A stretch of 64,000 nucleotides of DNA from Telmatactis stephensoni (lineage: Eukaryota; Cnidaria; Anthozoa; Actiniaria; Isophelliidae), in contig JALIZF010001729.1 in assembly GCA_029948255.1 (NCBI GenBank), positions 310,001-374,000 of the forward strand, written 5' to 3'. A program made the translations under genes and the position numbers. The first letter of the stretch is position 1. Every line of letters starts with the position of its first letter. The notes beneath the pieces were generated by a model. It was not told the DNA's origin and made no database searches. It saw only the letters and a list, made by a program, of their open reading frames with translations. This document shows, one piece after another, positions 33,935-45,287 of the stretch.

Positions 33935-34350
33935 GATGCGGTAATAATGGCAACAAAATCATGCAGCATTTCGCGCAACATTGTTGTGTTGCAAGTTGTG
34001 AAGCAAATGTTGCTCGTTTACCACTCCGTGGGCAAAATATTCTTTGTTGAACAAAGTAGAAGCCCTCCGCGCTACTCTCAGCAACAAGGGAAATTTGTAG
34101 CACGCGGAATTGCTGGGTATCATCCATACCTTCGGGAATCAAAAGACAAAGAAGCAGTAGCCATGTTGGATGAACAAACAAGAGACACTAATGAGAAATC
34201 TTTTGGTAAAGCTCATCCAAGATGGCTGCCGTGACGTCACATGCACCCCAGTAATACTACTACGAGACTACGAGCAATCTTTACGGTGTAACTTGACGTG
34301 CAACAATACGCGAAATGTTGCAAGAGTTTATTGCTCGTATTACCACATCT
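33935..34350. mobile_element. MITE just after PRODH stop codon, TAA TSD
   Basis: GATGCGGTAATA at left and TATTACCACATC at right, with 'gcaacatt' inverted pairs further in. TAA is duplicated at 33932-33934 and 34351-34353. It starts 59 bp after the PRODH stop, so probably within the 3' UTR. Confidence 0.75.
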
Positions 34351-34584
34351 TAAAGGAGAGAAACGTCTCATTATAAAATTATGTTCGGCTGATGTGAATT
34401 ACAAAATTTATCAATTATAAATTAGATGATATTGATTTTTTTAAAAAGCAAATTTGCACTTAATTCTATATATGTTATTGGGGGCACTATTTTCTACATT
34501 TGTATGCAAAATAATGAATGAAAAATAACACGCGACTCGTATTTAATGAAAATGACTTCTTATTTTCAACTGCGCGTGTTTCAG

Positions 34585-34646
34585 TAGGCTCGATTTCCAG
34601 CCGCGAAGGGTTAACCGGAACCCTTCGCGGCTGGAAATCGAGCCCA
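34585..34646. mobile_element. 62-bp foldback with 9-bp target duplication
   Basis: Arms of 28 bp beginning TAGGCTCGATTTCC pair with the inverse arm (one mismatch) across a 6-base centre. GTGTTTCAG is duplicated exactly at 34576-34584 and 34647-34655. Confidence 0.85.
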
Positions 34647-34652
34647 GTGTTT

Positions 34653-34832
34653 CAGCTATTTTCGTTGCATCGCGACCCTAATTTTTCGTCAGTATTTCTG
34701 ACGTTTCTGATTCGTCCATGATCCCTGGGGGCGGAGCTATGTCGACTTGTCATTGGTTGAGTTGAAATAAGCAAAGATGATTGACAGATGAGAAAAGCTC
34801 ATTTGTTGGTCGCGATGCAACGAAAATAGCTG
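34653..34832. mobile_element. MITE, CAGCTATTTTCGTTGC ends
   Basis: CAGCTATTTTCGTTGCATCG and CGATGCAACGAAAATAGCTG are exact inverses at the two ends (arms 25 bp). Confidence 0.8.
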
Positions 34833-35371
34833 TAAAAATGAACTCTATATTCTAACCAATTTTTTTAAAAACCACATCCATAGTGAAGTCCAGGGTGTGT
34901 TCATATATTTAATTCGACATGTAAACAATCAGAAGAAAGTATTTTTTGTACTCTTTGCGATAACGAAAGACGTCACACTAATATCAAAGCTTGTATATAT
35001 TTATTTGCAAATTTGAATTTTTTGATATAGTTTAAGTGATCACTTATAAGAAGCAACGGGTTGAATGATATAAGTAATACGAATGGAAATCCAAATGTAA
35101 GGTTAATTGAGTTTTAAGGTTAATGATTTAATTCTGTGTAGGAATTGAATGTCGGCAGTGAAGGTTTTGAGGGTTTATTTAGAATTATTGGGACATATTG
35201 TTTTTGCAATCGGGGGAAAGCACTATTTAATAAAATATAAAGCATCCATCTAAATATTTATTTATTGTTTTTTAAAAAAGTATTTTGCACGGCCATTAAG
35301 ACCTGAAATATGGGTCAAAACAATCGTGGACAGGACTCGAGCGCTGTCCAGCACTGGACCCACTTGTTACA

Positions 35372-35571
35372 ATAATAGCCTCCTCCGCAGGTAACTCCTT
35401 TTATCTCTTGGGCTTCCTGTTGCAAAGAAGAGAGACTGGGAGCGAGCCAAAACAGATGGGGGGGGGGGGGGGAGGGAGGGTGTCAGGGGGAAAGACTTCG
35501 CAACACCAGCCCCAGCAGCGGCTTTTTTTCCGAAAACAATACGGTGTTGCCTGCGGAGGAGGCTATTACAA
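35372..35571. mobile_element. MITE, AGCCTCCTCCGCAGG ends
   Basis: TAATAGCCTCCTCCGCAGG and CCTGCGGAGGAGGCTATTA are exact inverses. TTACAA borders both sides with slight overlap. A G homopolymer lies at about 35459-35472. Confidence 0.75.
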
Positions 35572-35572
35572 G

Positions 35573-35821
35573 GGGCCGTTTACATGATTCCGGAATGAGT
35601 TTGATTCCGGAACGAGAATGAATTTCATACCGCGTTTACATGATACTGGTACGAAATGTCGTACCAGAATGAGCGTCTCGTTCCGGAATGAAAACCCGAA
35701 TGAACTCATTCCGGAATGAAATTTTACTCTGGTATCATGTAAACACATACAAAGAAATATATGGCAACCGGGATGAACTCGTTCAGGAATGAAACTCATT
35801 CCGGAATCATGTAAACGGCCC
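35573..35821. mobile_element. MITE, GGGCCGTTTACATGATTCC ends
   Basis: GGGCCGTTTACATGATTCCG and CGGAATCATGTAAACGGCCC are exact inverses; internal 'cattccggaatga' palindromes. No clear target duplication. Confidence 0.8.
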
Positions 35822-35825
35822 GAAA

Positions 35826-35979
35826 TAGAGTAGATTTCGTATGACTGTGAAAACGGCACCGCACGGTACGGTCACGGCACAATTACGGCAGGAATTTCGA
35901 ATGTTTTTATAAACAACACGGCACTGACACGGTCACGGCACGGCACGGTCCGTTTCACATTCATACGAAATCTGCTCTA
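35826..35979. mobile_element. MITE, ACGGTACGG family, intact copy
   Basis: TAGAGTAGATTTCGTATGAC at left, CATACGAAATCTGCTCTA at right; interior of 'cggcacggt' units. Confidence 0.8.
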
Positions 35980-36069
35980 ATGGCCGTGGTCACATTGTGT
36001 AAATAACCAGTGTTAAGAGTGGGTTAACTAAGTTAAATGTTCTGATGTGACCACTGCCATTAACAATTA

Positions 36070-36258
36070 GGCCTTGTCCACACGGTCTCCGTGTTTTGAT
36101 CTATCCTGTCCACACGAAAACAATGGCGTTTTCACTGTAAACGCTCATTTTTGAAAACGCCTTTCAAAGTCACTATTCGTAAACGCTCATCGATCGTTTT
36201 CGTGTGGACAGAAACCTTTTAGTCGTTTACATTCAATCGTTTACGTGTGGACGAGTCC
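36070..36258. mobile_element. MITE, GGCCTTGTCCACACG ends, TTA TSD
   Basis: GGCCTTGTCCACACGG at left and CGTGTGGACGAGTCC at right. TTA is duplicated at 36067-36069 and 36259-36261. Internal 'gtaaacg' and 'cgttttcgtgtggac' motifs. Confidence 0.8.
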
Positions 36259-36790
36259 TTAGAAGCGCGCACATAATCCAGCTCTTCTCTTTTGGTCATT
36301 ACCGCGCTAGTAGATAAAATTAGGTCCAGCTGTGGACTTAACCCTACGAGACAAGACTATATATTTTTTATCTTCTTGCATTTCCTCGAAGTCCAGTCTC
36401 GTAGTATTGAGTCCCCTTAAGCGATAAGATGTACATCTAGGCCGACTAGGCCGAGTTGTCAGGCTCTGGAATTTATATGAAACAATAAAGAATCTGGTTG
36501 TGAGTTGTCTATTATTATTAAACACCTTTACTGTTTTACACATTGAGGAATATATGTATATATTTGGGGAGGGAGTGATGGTGCTTGCGATCTTCTCGAA
36601 CAATCAGAGAGCGGATTTTATTGCCGTTAACCTTATTCTATCAAAGACTATCGAGTTCATTATCATAAACCAAAAATCGAAGCTGAACAATGATATTTCA
36701 ACTTGCTTCCTTGAATCCCATCTTACAAAAAACCCAGTCCTATGACTTTACAATACCAGGAATTAGGTTCAAATGGTCTCTTACATATGT

Positions 36791-36943
36791 AGGGACCGCG
36801 GAGACGGGGGGGGGGGCAAAGGGGGCTAAACCCCTCCACTTTCTGCGCTACCTAGTCGGGTTTAAAACATTTTTTGATTGGATAGTCTTCTTTATTTTCA
36901 AATGCTAGGCCCCCCAAGTTTTCAAGGTGCTCCACGGTCCCTG
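36791..36943. mobile_element. MITE, CAGGGAC-ended family, copy 2
   Basis: AGGGACCGCGG at left, CCACGGTCCCTG at right; ATATGT flanks both sides (36785-36790, 36944-36949). Inverse of the element at 1614-1776. Confidence 0.75.
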
Positions 36944-37139
36944 ATATGTATGTTCATTCCAATATATATTAAAATTGTTAATTAAAAAACGTCGAGGCAA
37001 GTTAGTCATATGTACGAGTGCAAGTGTAGTTCTTCAGATTCTCAACCTGTTTTACAGAGACAAGGTCGTTTACAGGGCAAGATCAGATTTCCTCCAACAC
37101 CTAAAAGAAGCAAGACGATCGATGGGTTAACATTTTTGT

Positions 37140-37463
37140 CCCTCAACAAAGGTGGAATGTTTGGAACGTCCTTCCACTGTTATTCAATGTTATTCTCATT
37201 TCTTCTAGGATTCCTTCTGTTTCATCCCATTCAACGATTTCTCTATTCATGGTTTTATATAGCAAATCAACATTTGATCTTCGGCCAGTTGTTGGAATTG
37301 TTGTCAGCATTGTTCGATTCCCAGTCCTCACGTGCTTCAAGTCTGCGTGGGACTCTGGGAACACAATGTCTTCTGTTCGAGGGGGACGGGGAATCTAACC
37401 GATTCCCTAATTTGTTTCATGAAATTAGGGACGAGTCTGTGATCGAGTGGAAAGTCTTCAACC
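37140..37463 (-). other. Possible last exon(s) of the VWA gene A; coding status uncertain
   Basis: After a good acceptor (ACTTTAG) at about 37470 the phase expected from gene A exon 4 opens as AKVEDFPLDHRLVPNFMKQI and runs to a stop near 37330. A neighbouring minus frame is open to a stop at 37143 (containing MNREIVEWDETEGILEEM). A one-base slip at the G run around 37380-37392 would join them. No family recognised; it may be unrelated to gene A. Confidence 0.25.
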
Positions 37464-37505
37464 TTTGCTAAAGTTTCATAAATTTTCATGATCAGTAGTA
37501 TAGAC

Positions 37506-37545
37506 CATGGATCTTAAAAAGACTGCCAGTCTTTTTAAGATCCAT
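37506..37545. mobile_element. 40-bp foldback with 8-bp target duplication
   Basis: ATGGATCTTAAAAAGACT and its exact inverse are separated by three bases. GTATAGAC is duplicated at 37498-37505 and 37546-37553. Confidence 0.8.
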
Positions 37546-37596
37546 GTATAGACAAGGCGCAAAACTGGAAAAGTTGATCGCAAAAAGTGTAGAAGG

Positions 37597-38033
37597 CATT
37601 TTAGGGTAGAAGCTGGTAACATAACTATTCTAAACTAATTTTTCATGCTTAATCCGAATATGACTGTTACCAAGACGTATTCTGCAATCTTATACGTGTA
37701 AATGACGTATTTTGTGAATTGCTACACAGTCATTTCATACTAACGGCTTTTTCATGTAATTCCAAAAGTTCCCAAACTTAAAAACAGCGACCATAGCTAG
37801 AAAGAGCATATCAAAATCAGTAAAATGGTGAAGTTTGAAGAATATGAGTTGAAAAAAGAGATACCAAAAAATTTCGATTTTTAAAAATTCGTATCTCCTT
37901 GATTTTTGCAATTCACAAAATACGTCATTTACACGTATAAGATTGCAGAATACGTCTTGGTAACAGTCATATTCGGATTCAGCATGAAAAATCATTTTAG
38001 AATACTTATGTTACCAGCCTCTACCCCAAAATG
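37597..38033. mobile_element. MITE with about 120-bp inverted arms, carrying another MITE core
   Basis: Arms run from 'attttagggtagaagctgg' to 'aaatgacgtattttgtgaattgc' and are repeated in inverse up to 38033. The centre contains the 'tagctagaaagagcatatcaa' core of the ATGAGCTTTTATCA family. It lies in the last inferred intron of gene A. Confidence 0.75.
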
Positions 38034-38200
38034 TCTCCAGGTGTCTGATTTTTCGAAAATGCGCCTAGTCTAGTATGTTTCCACCTAAATGCCGGAGTCG
38101 AGGTTCTAATGACGTTATAGTAGCAAGGGTATTCAATGTATAAGACAATGCATGACGCAATGAACGTTGTGGATCAGTTTTAAAATTTTAAATTCCTTAC

Positions 38201-40658
38201 CATGGCATATAGTCTTAATTATTTCCTTTCTCAGGTAAATCAACTTCTTAAAATCTCCAGTAAACACGTTGGTATTTACAGGACGAGACGCCATCTTGTT
38301 AAGTTGATGAATATCGAAATAGCGACCAACGCCAACAGATAGGACTGTCACTCCATCTTTTTTCAAAGATTTTGAAGCACCAATTATCGAGTCGTTGGAC
38401 CTAAAGATAAATACGGTAGCTTTTAGTAGGCAGAGTGTCGTGTCTAGATTGGATCCTTGCGAACAAGGTGAGCGGACAAAATACTTTGCGATTTTGTAGA
38501 TGACACTTGCTGTAAGAGAAATTGCATATTTGCTTGTAGCCGGTTATTCCAAAGTGCAGAACTTTCGACCTTTTTGTGTCAATGCTTTCGATCTGGAACT
38601 GTCATTCAACGGCCATCGTGGCTCGAGAATGTAGACCATACTCGTTTTTGATCCCTGTTTGGAACGATCTCATCTCGATCGCCACAATCTGTCCTTTTCG
38701 AAAAGCTTTTCGTTTCAGAAGTTGTACTTTCATTTACAACAAATTTTCGCCCATTTAATTTCCTAGGATAGGAACATCCAGGAAATTGTATTTCCCTATG
38801 ATAAGAACTGGACAAAATGTATAGGAAAATACATTTTTGGGGGAAATTTCCCAGGTATTTCCTACTATTTCATTTTACTGTGACATATCCAGTAGGAAAT
38901 GCACTGAATGGTAAGAAATATGTAGGAGAGTGTATTTTCCTATAGATTTCGTCCAGTTCTTATCATAGGAAAATGCGATTTCCTAGATATTTCCTGTCAT
39001 AGGAAATGAGCAGTGAGAACATTTCCAGTGATCCTGGTATTCCCAATGAAATGTTAAAAAATAGTGTGTATGAAAATATAGTTTACCTGCCATCTGTGAT
39101 TACTACAAGTACTTTATTGAAGCGTCTACTGTCTTTAAATAGTTTTCTCCTTGCGAATTTCAACGCTCGCCCGGTATTGGAGGTTCGATCACTGTATTTG
39201 GTGCTGATTCCTCTTTTTAATCCTTCTATTATTTTCCCTATACGCCTTATTATCGAGATAAAAAATGCGGAAAATTTTATAATGAAATTTCATGGCAGTA
39301 ATAATGGTGGATCGTGAGGTAGCGGGGAAGAAAACGGTGCGGCTGAAGAGCGTCAGGAATGCAAGTGAAATCAGATTCGGGTCACTGGAAACAGCAGAAC
39401 GCTTGACGTGCTTTTTTTGCGCCTGACGTTCTACGTGTGGCGTTTAAACATGCGCGCGAGGTGACTTCGTGTTTACGGCAAAGACAAAATAAACGGCGAT
39501 ACCAGACGCAAAAAAGCAGATCACGTGCCACCTCTCTGCCGTTTCCCAGAAGCTTAAACTCTATTTTGCTTCTGTGGCGGGCGTCTAATTGTCCCTGGGA
39601 TAAGTGAATACATCCAGTAATGCCCGTATGATGATTAAGGAATGGACTTGTTTAATATTAGTTAGCTTACTCTGTCATTCCAAATAGCAATGTAGGCTTA
39701 GAAGAAAACGTAACAAGACCAACACGTGCTCGGTCTTTTGAAAGTTTAAATTTGCGTGCAATCAGTCCAACGAAATGAATTAATCGGCGGAGATTACCAG
39801 GACCCACGCGGCCAAGACTGGTCGATGATTCCACAGCAAACCCAATATCGACTGTTGCTTCACATTCTTTTTGAGAAAAAGAAGAATTTTACAGTTGGAT
39901 AAAAACGATAGAATGAATGACCAAGAAAACAAAATTTATCATTTTATATCACCTGGTGTTTTTGATTTTCTTTTATAAGCTGTAAGGAGAAATAAAGAAT
40001 GAAAGCATTTGTAGTTTATCAATACAATAATGATAATAATCATTGAGAACTTATCATATTGTCGCAGTTTAATACTCGTTAATTAAAAGCTATTTCATTT
40101 CTCCAAGAGTCATACATGATCTTGACGCGTTGGGAAAAAAATCCAAAATCATTGATAAAAGGAATATGTATTTGAAAAAAATCACGATCGATAAGTGTCA
40201 TTGTTAAGTAACATTATTGCTTCTTAAAGACGTATCAAATTGTTTAAACCAAATCACCTTTATCCAATTGAACATTTTTTAGCAAAAAAATACAGAAATG
40301 GATACGATACTGAGATGTAGTGGGTTTCCAATTATAGCGTGATGCAAATCAAAAGCTTGTTTAATTAGTTTCTGTAGTCAGTTGACTGATCTTCCGTGAG
40401 GACGTCGAAGAAGTTTGACTGAAATAATCCCGAAATCAGTATTGGAAATCTGCCGCTTTAGTGAGTATGGTACTTACGACATGGTGGACATCCATTTTTG
40501 CCATCTTTATCAGGTTTTGCAGCTCCTTTAAATTTTGGAAACATCTTATCTGTAGCTGGAGGAATTTTCTGATTTTTCCACTTGTCAATATTGCTGTGAC
40601 ATCGAAGAATATTTACACTGACAAACAGTAAAAGAACATACGCTCTTATACAAGACAT
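38201..40658 (-). CDS. Secreted VWA-domain protein (gene A), 3' end unresolved
   Basis: Exons (minus order): 40658-40478 (ATG; MSCIRAYVLLLFVSVNIL signal peptide, then a Lys/Pro-rich linker ending CPPC), 39866-39671, 39245-39087, 38400-38201. Phases 1, 2, 2, 1 join without gaps. Exons 2-4 form a complete von Willebrand factor A fold: start CEATVDIGFAVESSTS, core SNTGRALKFARRKLF and VLVVITDGR, then LKKDGVTVLSVGVGRYFDIH, ending in KTIC. The MIDAS aspartate of DxSxS is Glu73 (E-S-S-T-S), while the Thr (SNTG) and Asp (TDG) loops remain, so metal binding may be altered. The domain is closest in wording to the VWA of gene C, including the flanking cysteines. Extracellular adhesion or matrix function is inferred. 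Exon 4 ends at donor GTAAGG; reading through adds 15 residues and a stop. Confidence 0.8.
38740..39033. mobile_element. Palindromic MITE, TTTCCTATGATAGGAA family (gene A intron)
   Basis: Dense TTTCCTANNATAGGAAAT palindromes with inverse outer ends. A cleaner copy is at 51594-51865 and a fragment near 63385-63420. Confidence 0.65.
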
Positions 40659-41192
40659 CTCCTATGACTTGAACTGAGATAAAATGAGGCCCAGGAGAAC
40701 CAATCAATTTTTTGAAGGAAATCAAAGAAACTGACAATTCCGTTGTTGAAAAGAATTGTTTTGAGAATTGTTTTGAATGTAGTCACATGTGTTTTCGGGA
40801 GGTTTTGCGGGTCGTTCAGTTGGATGGCAGTAGTTATAGGGCGAAAAGTCAAAATATTTGATGTTTCTCTAACAAGTTATTCTGATTGGATAGACTGGCT
40901 AAACATTTTTAATCACTATCAAATTGGTAATTGTCGAACGTCTGGGCAGACGTTCCATCCCCTTTGGGGATGAGGGGTGAGGTATCTTTTTGCACTGGTG
41001 CACACGGACTAATGTATGAAAAACTGTCTTTTGAAAGAGATATCGTTAGTATTTAAAAAGGGTACCTTTTTCCGCAAAGACATTGGGACATGTACTACAT
41101 GTACATGATGTGGAATTTGAGTTTTAAATGGATTTTATTTTACAAACAATTTACGTCCTCACAGCTCTTAAGGTTTTTATATTGTTTTATAT

Positions 41193-44100
41193 TCATCTTT
41201 TATCTTCCCATTCTTCTAAATTGTAAGGATCTTCACTTGGTGATGGTGTGGTCGTTGATGCTGCTGTCGACTGATGAATTGTTGTGTGACCTCTTGATGG
41301 TTTAGTGGTTGGATGACTCTTATCTCCAAGAGAAGTTTTAGCTGTAATTTTAAGGCTATGATTAGTGACTGAAGAAAATTCTTTTTATCTCTATAACATG
41401 AAAGTTCTTTCAGTGGTTTCAATATGAAGTTCGTGACGGAATCAAACCATTGTTTTTTTACTGGTTTATTTGGTCGATCAGTAAGTCGTTCTGTCGTTCT
41501 GTCGGTCGGTCGGTCGGTCGGTCGGTCGGTCGGTCGGTCGGTAAGTCGGCTAGTTGGTTGCAAGTATGCAAATGTGCAACTATGACATTTCTAGCTAAAC
41601 TGATCTTACTTACCACAGCCTTTTATCTTGATCGGCAAACGCAGGTTGAGCAATCTGAAGTCGATAGGATAACTGTGAATAAAGCCAATCTGCACCCCAA
41701 CTAATAATCTGATCTGAAAACATAAAAAACATTTTTTTTTTCAGTTGTGTACTGGGCTCAATTGTGTATTGGAGTCAACCCCTGGCTGTTCGACCCCTCC
41801 CTACAGCGGGGAACTAGAGGGCCGCAAGGCCATCTCTTTTGAGGGAGGCCTTTTTAGCCTGGAACCCAAGCAGTTGAAAAATTAGAATCTGTGGTTGACG
41901 ACTTCCTGGAAGGTTTTCTTGTCAAAACGCCTGAATACACAAGTAAAGGCGCTGTTACACTGTGCAATTTTTCCAGCAACTTGTCTCGCAACGGCGTTTC
42001 AAAACAAGTTGCAGAGAAAATTATGGCGCTGTTACACTGTGCAATTTTCCCCAGCAACTGGCCAAAAATATTGCAAGTTGCTAGGGAAAATTGCACAGTG
42101 TAACAGCGCCATAATTTTCTCTGCAACTTGTTTTAATTTGAAACGCCGTTGCGAGACAAGTTGCTGGAAAAATTGCACAGTGTAACAGCGCCTTAAGTCT
42201 TGACTCAAACAAGTTCGTGTCATTTTGAAATAACAATAATGATTGGTTTTATAGTATAGCACCTATTCCACTTACTTGAACATTAAGTTTTCCCCATTTT
42301 GATTTCAACAGTACCTCAAGAATTACCCCACCATTTATTCCACCAGCATTGCAACCAAACCCAGGGATTGGTAACATGACACCAGACTTAAATTTATGGT
42401 GCCACTTGATATTTAACATAGAGATCCTCACTTCAGCTGACAGCGTTATTGGACTTGCACATTTGTTAATTTTGAAGGACAGAAACACCGTTTGGCCGAC
42501 GAACTTTAGACTACAGTAGATATTCGTACAGTCTGGTGATATTGCACAAATTGAGGGAAGTTTGATTTTGGAACAAGGTCCTTGGTTATAAGTTTCCTTT
42601 TTCTTCTTCGTCTTCTCTACTTTTGCTTCAGAAATACAAAGAGGGCATTATTAAAAAATTGCAAATGAGGGTATAAGATCAAATAAACTGAAATTTCCAC
42701 TGTATAGACCCCCTTGCACGTGACGTCAGAGCAGCTCAATCTGGGGGACAAAACAAAAGACTTTTGCTCTCTTGAGAATAAATATTCATTTCTACCTTAC
42801 TGACGAAGTAATTTGCTCGTGGCAAATAAATTCTCAAGAGTTGGTGAGATATTTTGGAGCTAGCCAACATGGATCCTTGTGGTACGCCAACTGAAATACA
42901 TCATTTACACTCAAATAGACCCCTTGTAGCATGTTGAAATTCAGCTCAATCTGGCCAACTCTTAAGAGTTTATTTGCCATGAGCAAATTACTTCGTCAGT
43001 AAGATAGAACGGAACGACGATGTGGTCTAGACCAGAAGTATCTAGGGTTATATGAGAGTATCATCCACATAGATAATGAACAAAATGAAATCTAGAATAG
43101 ATCCCTGTGGCATGCCCTCTGGGGTTATGCACTCATCGGCTTTTACTTGGGATCATTGGCCTGAGAAAAAAATCAGCTCAGAAAGGTTGTTGATTGTGAC
43201 AGCTTCGACCTTGCCTCTTAGCTTATGGGTGTAAAGGTCATCAATTTCCAATATTTCTTTAAAATGAGTTTTGTTTCATTTGTCTTATTATTACTCACCA
43301 CATTTATTCGCTAGTGCGCTCGTTCTCACTTCAAGAAACTTTGTCTTGAAATTGTATTTATACTGTCTAGGAATGTTTCCAAATGTCGTCACAAAAACCT
43401 GTAATTGAATTGGTTGAATATATTCTATATTTAGGCTTGTAAAAACACCAAAACGTGCAAAACGTTGCACCGAATTCACGCATGGTTAAACATGAAGATA
43501 GTAATTTTCATTTTGAATAGTCACCTGAAATGCAACTTTGTTATCAACCTTCTTCATAACCGCTGCAAACTTCATTTGGAACTTCATGTTGCCAATTGTA
43601 TATCCAAACTCAGAAATGGTGGTTCCACGTGTAGATTTTCCAATTTTTAGGCGATAAACTTTATTGATTTTCTTCTTTGGTAGCTTGATTTTAACTTGAA
43701 CAGTCAGCTTCGGACCCTTTTTGCAAGGAAAGATGATTTTCATGTGTCCTTGGCTTTTCAACAGTGAAACACTGCAAAGGACGTTACAGCTGGGTAGAAG
43801 TTTACATTTTGATGGGAGTTTGTGTGCACTGCAAGTCCTTGTTTCGCCGCTACTCTTTTTTGATTTTTGCTTATCTAAAATGGAACAATAACTTTATCAT
43901 TGGATGCGTCTTAAAACTGAGGAATAATCAATTGTACGTATATATGTAGAAAAGGCGCAATATAAAGGCTAGAGTGCAATGTACATTGAGCTTAATTGAA
44001 TTGTTTACAAAGCGGATTTGGCAAAAGAATGGTTATTCTAAGCCGTTTTGATATAATGAAAGTCATATGGTTGAGGCATACAGTAGTTATTCTGTCGCGG

Positions 44101-44948
44101 TACAGTGAGGTATTTCTGGCCTGGATGCTGATCATTCGCTGTATTTTAACTATGTGTCTTTATAATTAGATGTCCATTGATTTAGTTTACCACAGGAATC
44201 CCATTTCACATTCTTGACAATCTTAGGCTACGTACAAGAAATTCTGGATGAATTTGAAACGCATCTTTTTTTCTCAAATTTCGCGATCTCACTGAAACGG
44301 TGTACGTAATTAAAGGAATGTGCTGTTCTAGCGAGAATGAAAGAGTTATAACAGGATAGCTGTGGACGTAGCCTTTAATTATGGTTTAGGGATTTTTAAC
44401 TAAAAGGTTCCGCGAGAGATGAATGCATGAGGGGGTGATGCAACGTATATTGAAAGAAGACGCTCATTTGAGCGTTCACTCGACGGGCGTTCCAAAAAGA
44501 AAAAGAACAAAAGAACAAAAGAACAAAAAGAACAAAAATCGCACATTCTGACAGACACCAAAACGTCCGTAGAGTAATCACTGATGAAAGCCACTTTGTT
44601 ATCATCACAAAAGTGTCTTAGAGATCAACACAACTAAAACTACGAAACATTCTTTTGAACATGAAGCTATATAGAATTATCATCTCTTCAGAGAATATTG
44701 ACCCAAGAAAGATGATTTCTAGTTTGCTTAAATAAAAGTTTCTTACCTTGTAGAAAATCAAAATTCGATGAATTTCTATTATCATAGGTTGGTCCACTGT
44801 TGAATATTTCTAATCCCTTCCATTTGGGATCATCAAAGTCTTCCACACTAAAAGAAAAGCTCTTTTGTCTCTTGGCTTCCTCACTTTCTGCAAGGGAAAG
44901 GTATATATTGGCTAGTAAGAGCAACAGTAGACATCGTGATGAAAACAT
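41193..44948 (-). CDS. Secreted cysteine-rich protein with exon-pair duplication (gene B), unknown family
   Basis: Six exons (minus order): 44948-44747, 43874-43525, 43398-43299, 42625-42276, 41713-41614, 41341-41193. CDS is 1251 nt, 416 residues, all phases close; stop TGA 41193-41195, poly(A) signal at 41134-41139. The signal peptide is MFSSRCLLLLLLANIYLSLA (an upstream ATG at 44994-44996 is an alternative start). An acidic/Ser segment follows, then two homologous modules of about 150 residues, each encoded by a 350-nt plus a 100-nt exon. Module 1 opens CSAHKLPSKCKLLPSC and ends SALANKC; module 2 opens CSKIKLPSICAISPDC and ends PIKIKGC. Both have alternating hydrophobic residues suggesting beta-strands. 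The tail is Thr/Ser/Pro-rich (TTIHQSTAASTTTPSPSEDP), likely O-glycosylated. I recognise no family. Neighbouring genes are also secreted proteins. Confidence 0.8.
41501..41542 (+). repeat. CGGT tetranucleotide microsatellite
   Basis: About ten GTCG/CGGT units in the last intron of gene B. Confidence 0.9.
41947..42193. mobile_element. Doubly palindromic MITE, TAA TSD
   Basis: Outer ends AGGCGCTGTTACACTGTGCA and its inverse; TAA is duplicated at 41944-41946 and 42194-42196. A second, complete inverted pair with the same end sequence lies inside at 42025-42110. In gene B intron 4. Confidence 0.85.
42790..43016. repeat. Inverted repeat, about 50-bp arms (gene B intron 3)
   Basis: CTTACTGACGAAGTAATTTG with GCAAATAAATTCTCAAGAGT is repeated inverse at 42955-43016. 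The interior is unrelated to other repeats in the window. Confidence 0.7.
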
Positions 44949-45208
44949 AATGAGTGTTTGTATTAGTACATAGATCAGCCCGGTTTTGCTTTGCAATTTA
45001 TAACTGGTTGTTATGATAGTGAAGGCACGAAATACCGTTGGGACTAACCGGTGGGAACTGGACTAATAAAAATATTTACAGGGTGTTTCAAAAATTTATT
45101 TGTTTCCCTGTTTTAAACTAAAATAGCTTTTAATTAACAGGCGTTGAACCTGGGCGCTGAACTACCCTAATTCTTAGGGTCTCTTTTATGTTATATCCAC
45201 TATTTATA

Positions 45209-45287
45209 TAGTCTCCTACGCAGCCGCAGTTTTGTTGTCAGGCTAAGCCCTAGCGTGACAACAAAACTGCGGCTGCGTAGGAGACTA
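45209..45287. mobile_element. 79-bp perfect foldback with 9-bp target duplication
   Basis: Two 32-bp arms beginning TAGTCTCCTACGCAGCCGC are perfect inverses around a 15-base loop. CTATTTATA is duplicated at 45200-45208 and 45288-45296. The terminus resembles the MITE at 35372-35571. Confidence 0.9.
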
